A stretch of DNA of 64,000 nt. It comes from Intestinibacter bartlettii (GTDB taxonomy: Bacteria > Bacillota > Clostridia > Peptostreptococcales > Peptostreptococcaceae). The first letter of the stretch is position 1. Each line of letters begins with the position of its first letter. Made by a program: the position numbers and the translations under genes. Of the stretch, positions 35,132 through 43,125 are shown in pieces. The notes beneath the pieces were generated by a model. It did no database searches and had not been told where the DNA came from. It worked only from the letters and a program-made list of their open reading frames with translations. The stretch is taken from the NCBI RefSeq assembly GCF_000154445.1, contig NZ_DS499554.1; one strand, given 5' to 3'.

Positions 35132-35923
35132 GTGTTAAAATATTGTTCAATTGGAAGTGGAAGTAGTGGCAATTGCCACGTCGTATCATACAAAGATACA
35201 GGAATTTTAATAGATGCAGGTCTTGCAGGTAAAAGAATTACATCAGGGATAGAACAGGCTGATTTTGATATAGATAAAATTCAAGGAATATTTATAACAC
35301 ATGAACACTCGGACCATATAAAAGGTGCAGGGATTATGTCTAGAAAATTAGATATTCCTATATATGCAAACTTTAAAACATGGTGTGGAATGAAAGACAA
35401 AATCGGAAATATAAAAGAAGAAAATATGATTGTTTTTGATAATGATAAAACATATGAATTAGGTGAACTTAAAATAAGACCTTTTTCAATACCACACGAT
35501 TCGGAAGATGCAGTTGGATATAATATTTATTCGGACAAGGAAAAAATGTCTATAGCTACGGATATCGGATATATAACAGACAATATTAGAAACAATTTAA
35601 AAGGTTCAAAGTTAGTAGTTTTAGAATCAAATTATGATCCAAATATGCTTATGATGGGAAGTTATACTTATGCTCTTAAAAAAAGAGTAATGTCAGACGG
35701 TGGGCATTTATCAAATGAAGAAGCGGCAAGTTTTTGTACAGAGTTAGTAGAAGGCGGAACAGAATCAATTTTATTAGCACATTTAAGTAAAGAAAATAAT
35801 TTTCCAGAGTTAGCATATGCGACAACAAAAAATGTATTAACAAAAAATGAGATGATAATAGGTAAGGATTTAACTTTAGACGTGTTATCAAGAGATAAAG
35901 TTTCAAAGGTTTATGAACTATAG
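35132..35923 (+). CDS. Metallo-beta-lactamase fold hydrolase, WalJ/YycJ-like
   Basis: A 263-residue metallo-beta-lactamase fold enzyme: GSGSSGNCHVV near the start, metal-binding THEHSDHIKG, then PHDSEDAVGY, ATDIGY and a C-terminal LAHLSKENN. These match YycJ/WalJ, proposed as a DNA exonuclease and usually encoded in the walRK operon. Here it stands alone with its own promoter. The start is GTG, with AAGGAG upstream. Assignment to WalJ is by motif likeness. Confidence 0.87.
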   Translation: MLKYCSIGSGSSGNCHVVSYKDTGILIDAGLAGKRITSGIEQADFDIDKIQGIFITHEHSDHIKGAGIMSRKLDIPIYANFKTWCGMKDKIGNIKEENMIVFDNDKTYELGELKIRPFSIPHDSEDAVGYNIYSDKEKMSIATDIGYITDNIRNNLKGSKLVVLESNYDPNMLMMGSYTYALKKRVMSDGGHLSNEEAASFCTELVEGGTESILLAHLSKENNFPELAYATTKNVLTKNEMIIGKDLTLDVLSRDKVSKVYEL

Positions 35924-35972
35924 AAACTATTTTTATAAATATTAAAACAACAATTGTCAGGGGGAATTAGCA

Positions 35973-36998
35973 ATGTTATATTTTGAAAATGATTACTCAG
36001 AAGGTGCACATCCAAAAATTTTAGAAGCATTAACAAAAACAAATTACGAAAGCCTTTCTGGATATGGAAGTGATGAGTACTGTGAAAGAGCTAAAGAAAA
36101 AATAAAAAAAGCTTGCGGTTGCAATGATGCAGAAGTATATTTTTTAGTTGGAGGAACACAAACAAATCAAATAGTAATCGATACAATGTTACAACCATAT
36201 GAAGGAGTTGTGGCTGCTGCAACAGGTCATGTAAATGTGCATGAAGCAGGAGCAATTGAATTTACAGGGCATAAAGTTTTAACAGTTCCAGAACATGATG
36301 GAAAAATGCATGCAGATGAATTAAGGGATTTTATAGAAACATTTTACGATGATGAAGCACACGAACATATGGTATTTCCAGGAATGGTGTATATATCTCA
36401 TCCAACAGAGTATGGGACTTTATATACAAAAGAAGAATTAATAAAAATATCTGATGTATGCAAACAATTTGAAATTCCGCTATTTTTAGATGGTGCAAGA
36501 CTAGGTTATGGTGTAATGGCAAAAGATACGGATATAGATATTAAAACTATAGCAAAATACTGTGATGTATTTTATATAGGAGGCACAAAAGTAGGAGCAT
36601 TATGTGGTGAAGCAGTAGTATTTACTAAAAATAATATGCCTAAACATTTTACTACAAGAGTAAAACAACATGGCGCATTACTTGCAAAAGGAAGACTATT
36701 AGGTATTCAATTCGATACATTATTTACAGATAATCTTTATTTTGAAATAGCTAAAAATGCAATCGATACAGCAGAAGTATTGAAAAAAGGACTAGCTGAT
36801 AAAGGATATAAGTTCTATTTAGATTCACCAACAAACCAACAATTTATAGTATTAGAAAACGATAAATTAGAGAGACTTGCAAAGGATGTAAGATATAGTT
36901 TTTGGGAAAAATATGATGATACTCATACAGTAATCCGTTTTGCAACAAGTTGGGCAACAAAAATGGGGGATGTTGAAGCTCTAATTGATTTATTATAG
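35973..36998 (+). CDS. Low-specificity L-threonine aldolase
   Basis: PLP enzyme of the beta-eliminating lyase / threonine aldolase group, 341 residues. It begins FENDYSEGAHPKILEAL. The PLP-contacting segment is FLDGARLGYGV, and the Schiff-base lysine lies in FYIGGTKVGALCGEA. Family reaction: threonine or allo-threonine to glycine and acetaldehyde. AGGGGG lies upstream of the ATG. It is probably cotranscribed with the preceding hydrolase gene (49-bp gap) and ends at a terminator. Confidence 0.9.
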   Translation: MLYFENDYSEGAHPKILEALTKTNYESLSGYGSDEYCERAKEKIKKACGCNDAEVYFLVGGTQTNQIVIDTMLQPYEGVVAAATGHVNVHEAGAIEFTGHKVLTVPEHDGKMHADELRDFIETFYDDEAHEHMVFPGMVYISHPTEYGTLYTKEELIKISDVCKQFEIPLFLDGARLGYGVMAKDTDIDIKTIAKYCDVFYIGGTKVGALCGEAVVFTKNNMPKHFTTRVKQHGALLAKGRLLGIQFDTLFTDNLYFEIAKNAIDTAEVLKKGLADKGYKFYLDSPTNQQFIVLENDKLERLAKDVRYSFWEKYDDTHTVIRFATSWATKMGDVEALIDLL

Positions 36999-37019
36999 AT
37001 AAGAAAGTTTAATAAAATA

Positions 37020-37052
37020 GATGACCTCGCAAAAAAATAGCGGGGTTTTTTA
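37020..37052 (+). terminator. Terminator after the threonine aldolase gene
   Basis: ACCTCGC (37024-37030) pairs with GCGGGGT (37040-37046), one G-T pair, followed by T5. Confidence 0.85.
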
Positions 37053-37073
37053 TTATATTTATGAAGAATTGAT

Positions 37074-37121
37074 ACTTATCCACCGTTTTTAGACTTATCC
37101 ACCGTGTATTTGTGGATAAGT
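37074..37121. promoter_or_regulatory. DnaA-box-like repeat cluster before rlmH
   Basis: Two identical 13-bp direct repeats ACTTATCCACCGT (37074-37086 and 37093-37105) are followed by an exact inverted box TGTGGATAA (37111-37119). The second repeat and the inverted box form a perfect 10-bp inverted repeat, ACTTATCCAC/GTGGATAAGT. This lies in the 313-bp non-coding gap about 25 kb from oriC. The remainder of the gap shows only AT-rich DNA. Confidence 0.65.
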
Positions 37122-37270
37122 ATGTGAATTTTTGTTTATTTCTAATTATTGCAATAAATCTTGTATTTTAAAATATATACAAATGCAAATTGATATAATA
37201 TAATCAAATAGGATTATTTAAATATGGAATAATAAGTTTTAGTATTTGAATAAAAAGGAACGATAAAATA

Positions 37271-37311
37271 CAAAGGAGGAATTGCTGCATATAAAAAGCA
37301 GTACAAGTTAT
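37271..37311 (+). promoter_or_regulatory. rlmH ribosome site separated from ATG by a hairpin
   Basis: AAAGGAGG (37272-37279) lies 32 bases before the rlmH ATG, too far for normal use. Between them is a 6-bp hairpin (37283-37288 with 37298-37303) that would shorten the spacing to about 11 bases. Confidence 0.45.
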
Positions 37312-37791
37312 ATGAGAATAAATATAGTATGCGTCGGAAAAATTAAAGAAAAATATTTGAAACTAGGAATAGATGAATTCAAAAAAAGGTTATCTAAATA
37401 CTGTAAATTAGAGATAATAGAACTAGAAGATGAAAAAGCTCCAGAAAATCTTAGTGATAAAGAAATGCTAATGATAAAAGAAAAAGAAGGAAAGAAAATA
37501 CTATCAAAGATCAAGGATAATAGCTATGTAATCGCTCTTGCAATCGATGGTAAAAATTTATCATCAGAAGAACTTGCAGAAACTATAAATAAGTTAGGTG
37601 TAAGGGGTATAAGCAATATAACTTTTGTAATTGGAGGCTCATTAGGACTTTCAGATGAAGTTTTATCAAGAGCAGATTATAAATTATCTTTCTCAAAAAT
37701 GACATTCCCACATCAATTAATGAGATTAATTTTATTGGAACAAGTCTATAGAGCTTATAGAATAAACAACGGAGAGCCCTATCATAAGTAA
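37312..37791 (+). CDS. rlmH: 23S rRNA pseudouridine-1915 N3-methyltransferase RlmH
   Basis: SPOUT-class methyltransferase of 159 residues, the family length, starting MRINIVCVGKIKEKYL. The knotted SAM-binding core is seen in TFVIGGSLGLSDEVL and the C-terminal FPHQLMRLILLEQVYRAYRI, with the end YHK. It methylates a pseudouridine in helix 69 of 23S rRNA. The ATG at 37312 fits the family start exactly; an upstream TTG at 37282 would add ten residues not found in relatives and is only 2 bp from the ribosome site. Confidence 0.95.
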   Translation: MRINIVCVGKIKEKYLKLGIDEFKKRLSKYCKLEIIELEDEKAPENLSDKEMLMIKEKEGKKILSKIKDNSYVIALAIDGKNLSSEELAETINKLGVRGISNITFVIGGSLGLSDEVLSRADYKLSFSKMTFPHQLMRLILLEQVYRAYRINNGEPYHK

Positions 37792-37824
37792 TAAGTATAG
37801 AATTTAGAAATAATAATTTTTTAT

Positions 37825-37862
37825 AAAAAAACAGCTTAGATATTTATACCTAAGCTGTTTTA
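37825..37862. terminator. Two-way terminator between rlmH and the acetate transporter
   Basis: AAAACAGCTTAG pairs with CTAAGCTGTTTT (12-bp perfect arms), with A and T runs on the outside, suiting both converging genes. Confidence 0.88.
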
Positions 37863-37879
37863 CTATATATTAAAAATTA

Positions 37880-38491
37880 TTATTTTTTAAATATTCCAAA
37901 TGGTTTACCAACTGGTAAGAATACTTTTCCGAAGTGAGTATTTAATACTGCAGCACCACATCCATAGAATGAAACTATAGCTATAGCTAATTCAGAATAA
38001 GCAGCTAACATATGAGTAGCATGTTCCATTATTCCAAATGAAGTTAATGTTAATCCTAGGAATAAGAAGTCTATAAGAACAAATATAGTGAATAATACTT
38101 TATGAGTTTCCATAGCTCCTATAGTCATGAATATAGTGAATATTAAATATCCTAAGTAAGCAAATCCTAATTGCTTAGAGTCGCAAGCAGCAGCTAATTC
38201 TGCACCGAATACTCCATTTTGTATTAACCAAGTGAATCCAACTGCATACCAGAAGAATGCATAAGCACCGAAAGCAGTTGCTCCAAATGTATTATTGTGT
38301 TTGAAATCATTTATTGATGCCATTAATTGAGCAGTTGCTCCTAAGAATATAGCCCATGGTAAAACTAAAGATACACCAGAAGTTAATCCAAGTTTTTGAG
38401 ATGAAGCTACTAATGTTATTATTGCTAATCCGAAAAGTCCTAATGCTGAAGGATCAGCAGTTACAACTTTAACTTTTGTTTCGTTATTCAT
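37880..38491 (-). CDS. Acetate/succinate-type uptake transporter (GPR1/FUN34/YaaH)
   Basis: A 203-residue membrane protein with six hydrophobic helices and family features: a start region near PSALGLFGLAIITLVASSQK, a helix LVLPWAIFLGATAQLMAS and the FGATAFGAYAFFWYAVGFTW segment. YaaH/SatP proteins move acetate or succinate with protons. The ATG at 38491 has AGGAGG upstream; the open frame continues far upstream without support. It is expressed alone, divergent from a small gene of unknown role. Confidence 0.9.
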   Translation of the reverse strand: MNNETKVKVVTADPSALGLFGLAIITLVASSQKLGLTSGVSLVLPWAIFLGATAQLMASINDFKHNNTFGATAFGAYAFFWYAVGFTWLIQNGVFGAELAAACDSKQLGFAYLGYLIFTIFMTIGAMETHKVLFTIFVLIDFLFLGLTLTSFGIMEHATHMLAAYSELAIAIVSFYGCGAAVLNTHFGKVFLPVGKPFGIFKK

Positions 38492-38638
38492 TGTGAAACC
38501 TCCTATAAAATATATTAATAATGTATTTTGTATACAATCACTAATATATAATACCAAAAAATTTAGATTTAGGTATATAAAAATATAAATAGTTAATAAT
38601 TGGTGAAAAAGAAATATTTTTAGATAGGAGTGATTAAT

Positions 38639-39049
38639 ATGAAATACAAAGTTGATATAGAAGCAACAAAATCTTACTTGGATATATACAACGAGCATTG
38701 CCAATGTATGTACTGTAATAATTACTTAAAAACTTTTGAAAGTACATATCCAAAAGCATCAAAAGAATTACAACAGTTAGGGATTAATATAGATTATCCA
38801 TTGGAGATAATTGATTTTTGTTGGAATGAAAATGAAGATAAGCGTATCTATGAAAGTTATTATTCAGTTAAGGGTGAATTATTCGAGGACAAAACTGTGC
38901 TATATAATGAAGATGCAGTTATAACATTATATAGATATGATACCGATGCACGTATTTATGCAAACACAGGTATGGAAAAACCTTATTTTATTGCTAAAGT
39001 AACAAATGTTGAATTACCGTGGGTATTAGAGGAACAACCATTTGATTAA
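38639..39049 (+). CDS. Conserved-looking cytosolic protein of unknown function
   Basis: A 136-residue acidic protein I do not recognise. Visible features: an N-terminal cysteine cluster (EHCQCMYC, about 18-25), many aromatic residues and no membrane segment. It ends VLEEQPFD. The ATG at 38639 is preferred, with TAGGAG about 11 bp upstream; the GTG at 38630 is too close to it. It lies alone between the divergent transporter gene and a converging AraC regulator and has its own terminator. Confidence 0.7.
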   Translation: MKYKVDIEATKSYLDIYNEHCQCMYCNNYLKTFESTYPKASKELQQLGINIDYPLEIIDFCWNENEDKRIYESYYSVKGELFEDKTVLYNEDAVITLYRYDTDARIYANTGMEKPYFIAKVTNVELPWVLEEQPFD

Positions 39050-39052
39050 TCT

Positions 39053-39078
39053 AAAAAGGGCCTAAAAAGCCCTTTTTA
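39053..39078. terminator. Terminator between the unknown gene and the AraC regulator
   Basis: AAAAAGGGC pairs with GCCCTTTTT around a 7-base loop. Symmetric, so it suits both converging genes; it reaches the regulator's stop codon. Confidence 0.85.
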
Positions 39079-40296
39079 AGATAGGATGCTATTTCTATAT
39101 TGTTTAGGTGATGTTCCTGTTTCTTTTTTAAATAATGTATAAAAATAAGAAGTATTATTTAAGCCAATCAAATCTCCAATTTCGGCAATAGATAAATCTG
39201 TAACTTTCAATAATTCTAATGATGTTTCAATTCTCTTTTTATTGATGTATGTAATAATATTCATCCCCATTTCCTTTTTAAATAATCGTGTAAGATAGTC
39301 TGGAGACAAACCAATTTTGCTAGATACTTTCTTTACCGTAAGATTAGACGATAAATTTAAGTTAATAAAGGTAACAGCTTCTTTTACAGTATAAGAAAGT
39401 TGTGGTAGAGAATATTTTTTTGTTAATAGACAATAAGAACGTATCATTTCGTATGGAAAACTGTCTAAAGCCTCAAATGAGGCAGCATGTTCTATTTTTT
39501 TTGCCCATTTTCTCGATAATTCATCTAAATATATAGGAGGGACACCCCCTATATGTGAAGCTTTGCGAAATAATGTATTTCCACTAAGTAAAAGATTTTT
39601 AATTTCCCTTATTGAGTGTGAAGAATTACTAAATTCAATAATTTTTACAGGATATTTCTCAAAATAATTTTGAGCTCTATTAATATCTCCACTTGTAATA
39701 TAAGATAGAAGTTTATCTTCTGATAAATAGCGATCTTCAAGAACTTTATACATTGAAGTTCGATTTATATCTTGGACAAAAATATCATAACTTGAATCTT
39801 GTTTAGACAGAATACTCAAATCTAAGGTATTTACTATAGGCAATTCAGAGTTTTTAGTAAAGTGCTCATTTATAGTATATAAAATTTCAAAAACTTCAGC
39901 AGAATCAATAGATGGGATTGATTGATAGTAAAGTTTCAATTTAGCAGCGTAATCCAAGCTTAATTGTAATTTACTTATAATTTCATATACGATATTACCT
40001 CTGACTGGATTTTCTAAAAATGGTCCAATCATAATATGTTCATCTTCTTCTTTTGAAATGCATAATGCATAATATTGAGTATTAAATGGAGTAATTATAT
40101 TTGTGATTATAGAATTTTCACATTGATTAAGATAAGTATTTAAACATTTTGCAAGATAATAATTAATCATAGAAGAAAAATCGGAATAGCCTTCAAGAGC
40201 GATATCGTCTAATAAAGATTTTTTTAATCGCCTTACTTTTACAGAAATACATTTTGATAATAGTTTAATAGTAAAATCTAGAGTATCTGATTGCAT
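39076..40296 (-). CDS. AraC-family transcriptional regulator
   Basis: A 406-residue regulator. The C-terminal ~100 residues are an AraC DNA-binding domain with two helix-turn-helix motifs (LTVKKVSSKIGLSPDYLTRL and LSIAEIGDLIGLNNTSYFYT, ending FKKETGTSPKQYRN). The N-terminal ~290 residues are a soluble domain that I cannot place in a known sensor family. It is transcribed away from the GH2 glycosidase gene. Paired 7-bp direct repeats in the shared gap are likely operators, so it probably controls the glycosidase in response to a sugar. Confidence 0.9.
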   Translation of the reverse strand: MQSDTLDFTIKLLSKCISVKVRRLKKSLLDDIALEGYSDFSSMINYYLAKCLNTYLNQCENSIITNIITPFNTQYYALCISKEEDEHIMIGPFLENPVRGNIVYEIISKLQLSLDYAAKLKLYYQSIPSIDSAEVFEILYTINEHFTKNSELPIVNTLDLSILSKQDSSYDIFVQDINRTSMYKVLEDRYLSEDKLLSYITSGDINRAQNYFEKYPVKIIEFSNSSHSIREIKNLLLSGNTLFRKASHIGGVPPIYLDELSRKWAKKIEHAASFEALDSFPYEMIRSYCLLTKKYSLPQLSYTVKEAVTFINLNLSSNLTVKKVSSKIGLSPDYLTRLFKKEMGMNIITYINKKRIETSLELLKVTDLSIAEIGDLIGLNNTSYFYTLFKKETGTSPKQYRNSILS

Positions 40297-40459
40297 AAAA
40301 TAATCTCCTTTATAATAATTTTAGTAAGTTTAAAATTTAAAAGTATATGAGAATATTATAAACATATTTTGTAATTATAAAAACAACTTTTTAGATATTA
40401 ATTTTTATTTAAAAAACAAAAAATAAGATAAATGTTAAAATTAATACCACACAAAAAGT

Positions 40460-40487
40460 CGGATATATTGATTAAAAAAACGGATAT
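40460..40487. promoter_or_regulatory. Candidate AraC operator: paired CGGATAT repeats
   Basis: CGGATAT occurs at 40460-40466 and 40481-40487 on the same strand, 21 bp apart, i.e. on the same face of the helix. Both are preceded by an A-rich stretch. Such direct half-sites are typical for AraC-type regulators. They sit in the 377-bp gap between the regulator and the GH2 gene, about 190 bp before the latter; the rest of the gap is AT-rich. Confidence 0.6.
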
Positions 40488-40587
40488 CTTAAGTTACAAA
40501 AACGTTTTCTGTGATATGATTAACATACTATGTAAAAATCAATAATACATAATGAAAAAATTAAATGCTATAGTTATTACTTGTGGC

Positions 40588-40674
40588 ATGAAAATGGGAT
40601 TTTCTAACTTTGATTTGGTTGGAAAAATGTATTTAATTTTAACATTTATTATAATGAGGGGAGAATATATATAA
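40588..40674 (+). CDS. Possible 28-residue leader ORF before the GH2 gene
   Basis: A short frame starting ATG at 40588 (MKMGFSNFDLVGKM...) encodes 28 residues with a hydrophobic middle. Its TAA shares its last base with the ATG of the GH2 gene (TAATG). The GH2 ribosome site (GAGGGGAG) lies inside it. Its own ribosome site is poor (TGTGG), so it may be a chance frame; translational coupling is the alternative. Confidence 0.25.
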   Translation: MKMGFSNFDLVGKMYLILTFIIMRGEYI

Positions 40675-42914
40675 TGAGACAAATATATAATTTCAACACA
40701 AAATGGGGATTTTCTAAAGAAGCATTAGAAGCTCCAACTACAATGCCTGAAAGATGGAACTGGGTTAATATACCACACACTTGGAACAATATAGACGGAC
40801 AAGATGGTGGAAATGACCTTTATAGAGGGACTGCTTTCTATGCAAAAGAACTTGAAAAAATGGATTTACCAAAGGCTGATAGATATTTCTTAGAAATACA
40901 AGGGGCAAATTCTTCTGCTATTTTATATGTTAATGGTAAAAAATTAGCTAACCATGATGGTGGATACTCAACTTGGAGAGTTGATATAACAGATGCATTA
41001 GAAGACAAAAACTTATTCGTATTTGAAGTAGACAATTCACAAAACGATAGAGTTTACCCACAAAATGCGGACTTTACTTTCTATGGTGGTATATACAGAG
41101 ATCTAAACATAATCGCAGTAAGTGAATCACACTTTGATTTAGAATACTACGGAACTCCTGGTATAAAAGTTACACCAGAGGTAGTAGGAAAAGATGCTAA
41201 AGTTGAAGTTGAGGTATTCGTTAAAAATGAAAAAGAAACTCAAAAATTAGTATACACATTAAAAGATGCAGAAGGAAATGTTGTTGCAGAAAAAGAAACT
41301 CCAGCATCAGAAACAGTAGCATCTTTCGAAATAGAAAACGTACATTTATGGCATGGTAAAAAAGACCCATATCTATACACTGCAGAAGTTTGTTTAAAAT
41401 ATGAAGAAGAAGTTTTAGACAACGTAAGTGCTAGATTTGGATGCCGTACTTTCGAAATACATCCAGAAAACGGATTTATATTAAATGGGGAAGAATATCC
41501 ATTAAGGGGTGTATCTCGTCACCAAGATAGATGGGGAATAGGTAATGAATTACTTAAAGAACATCATGATGAAGACATGGATTTAATATGTGAATTAGGA
41601 GCAACTACAATAAGACTTGCCCACTATCAACATGACCAATACTTCTATGATTTATGTGATGAAAGAGGTATGGTAGTATGGGCTGAAATACCATACATAT
41701 CTACTCATATGCCAAATGGTAGAGAAAATACAATATCTCAAATGAAAGAATTAGTAGTTCAAAACTACAACCATCCATCAATAATTGTATGGGGATTATC
41801 AAACGAAATAACAATGCATGGTGATTCTGATGAAGATTTAAGAGAGAACCATGTAATATTAAATGACTTAGTTCACGAAATGGACAAAACTCGTTTAACA
41901 ACTATGGCTTGTGTATCTATGTGTAGCATGGATGATCCATATGTTCAAATACCAGATACAGTTTCATATAACCATTACTTCGGATGGTATGGAGGAGATA
42001 CTTCTCAAAATGGTCCTTGGTTTGATGAGTTCCATGCAAAATATCCAAACATACCAATAGGTTGTAGTGAATATGGTTGTGAAGCATTAAACTGGCATAC
42101 TTCTGACCCACAACAAGGTGACTATACAGAAGAATATCAAGCATACTACCATGAAGAATTAATCAAACAATTCTACACAAGAAAATATATGTGGGCTACA
42201 CATGTATGGAATATGTTTGACTTCGGTGCAGACTCAAGAAATGAAGGTGGGGAAAATGGACAAAACCACAAAGGTTTAATAACATTTGACCGTAAATATA
42301 AAAAGGACTCATTCTACGCTTACAAAGCTTGGTTATCAGATGAGCCATTTGTACACATATGTGGAAAAAGATATGTTGATAGAGTAGAAGAAACTACAAA
42401 AGTAACTGTTTACTCAAACCAACCAGAGGTAGAATTATTTGCTAATGGTGTAAGTTTAGGAAAACAAACTTGTCCAGAACACTTCTTCTACTTTGAAGTA
42501 CCAAATACAGGAGAAACTACTTTAGTTGCTGTTGCTGGAGATTGCAAAGACGAAAGTTTCATAAGAAAAGTAGAAGTATTCAACGAAGAATATAGATTAA
42601 AAGAAAAAGGAGCAATATTAAACTGGTTCGATGTAACTGCACCAGAAGAATATTACTCTTTAAACAGCAAAATAGAAGATATAGTTAAATCTGAAGAAGG
42701 TGCTACAGTATTTAAAGAAGTTATGGTATCAGCTATGGGTAGTATGATGGGCGGAAATTCTGAAAAGTTTGATATGGCGCCAATGATGAAAATGTTAGGA
42801 AGTTTCACTGTTCTTAGATTAACATCACTTCTTGGAGCAACAAATGTAAATTTAACAAAAGAACAATTACTTGATATGAATGAAAAATTAAATGCAATTC
42901 CTGTAGTAGAATAA
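40674..42914 (+). CDS. Glycoside hydrolase family 2 protein (beta-galactosidase-like)
   Basis: A 746-residue cytosolic glycosidase with no signal peptide. A sugar-binding jelly-roll domain (about 1-150) and an immunoglobulin-like domain (about 165-260) precede the TIM barrel (about 260-570). The acid/base is Glu378 in WGLSNEI and the nucleophile Glu466 in GCSEYG. A C-terminal beta domain (about 575-635) and a short helical tail of about 100 residues follow. The NHKG segment near 540 is compatible with either galactosidase or glucuronidase, so the substrate stays open. Ribosome site GAGGGGAG. Divergent AraC regulator. Confidence 0.9.
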   Translation: MRQIYNFNTKWGFSKEALEAPTTMPERWNWVNIPHTWNNIDGQDGGNDLYRGTAFYAKELEKMDLPKADRYFLEIQGANSSAILYVNGKKLANHDGGYSTWRVDITDALEDKNLFVFEVDNSQNDRVYPQNADFTFYGGIYRDLNIIAVSESHFDLEYYGTPGIKVTPEVVGKDAKVEVEVFVKNEKETQKLVYTLKDAEGNVVAEKETPASETVASFEIENVHLWHGKKDPYLYTAEVCLKYEEEVLDNVSARFGCRTFEIHPENGFILNGEEYPLRGVSRHQDRWGIGNELLKEHHDEDMDLICELGATTIRLAHYQHDQYFYDLCDERGMVVWAEIPYISTHMPNGRENTISQMKELVVQNYNHPSIIVWGLSNEITMHGDSDEDLRENHVILNDLVHEMDKTRLTTMACVSMCSMDDPYVQIPDTVSYNHYFGWYGGDTSQNGPWFDEFHAKYPNIPIGCSEYGCEALNWHTSDPQQGDYTEEYQAYYHEELIKQFYTRKYMWATHVWNMFDFGADSRNEGGENGQNHKGLITFDRKYKKDSFYAYKAWLSDEPFVHICGKRYVDRVEETTKVTVYSNQPEVELFANGVSLGKQTCPEHFFYFEVPNTGETTLVAVAGDCKDESFIRKVEVFNEEYRLKEKGAILNWFDVTAPEEYYSLNSKIEDIVKSEEGATVFKEVMVSAMGSMMGGNSEKFDMAPMMKMLGSFTVLRLTSLLGATNVNLTKEQLLDMNEKLNAIPVVE

Positions 42915-42932
42915 TATAAAAAATAGGATAAT

Positions 42933-42963
42933 AAAAAGACGGTCTTTTAGATCGTCTTTTTAT
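42933..42963 (+). terminator. Terminator after the GH2 gene
   Basis: AAAAGACGGTCT pairs with AGATCGTCTTTT (one G-T pair) around TTT, followed by T. Confidence 0.85.
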
Positions 42964-43125
42964 TATTTGTAAATAAATAAAAATTTAAAAGAATTATTTT
43001 CAAAAAAACATAAGGTTTTTCTAAAAGAACATAGAATATATTAAGTAAAAAAAATACAGATTAATGATATAATAAATTATCGTAATATTAATTAAGTTGG
43101 ATTTAATAATTGAAAGGAGTGTACT

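Noticed and set aside
40588..40710. Repeat of AAAATGGGATTTTCTAA before and inside the GH2 gene start
   Set aside because: A single near-copy (one base inserted) with unrelated flanks; likely chance in AT-rich DNA, although it lies in the possible leader ORF.
40674..42914. Firm call of beta-glucuronidase (uidA) for the GH2 enzyme
   Set aside because: The Asn-x-Lys-Gly segment also occurs in beta-galactosidases, and the surrounding sequence looks more galactosidase-like; substrate left open.
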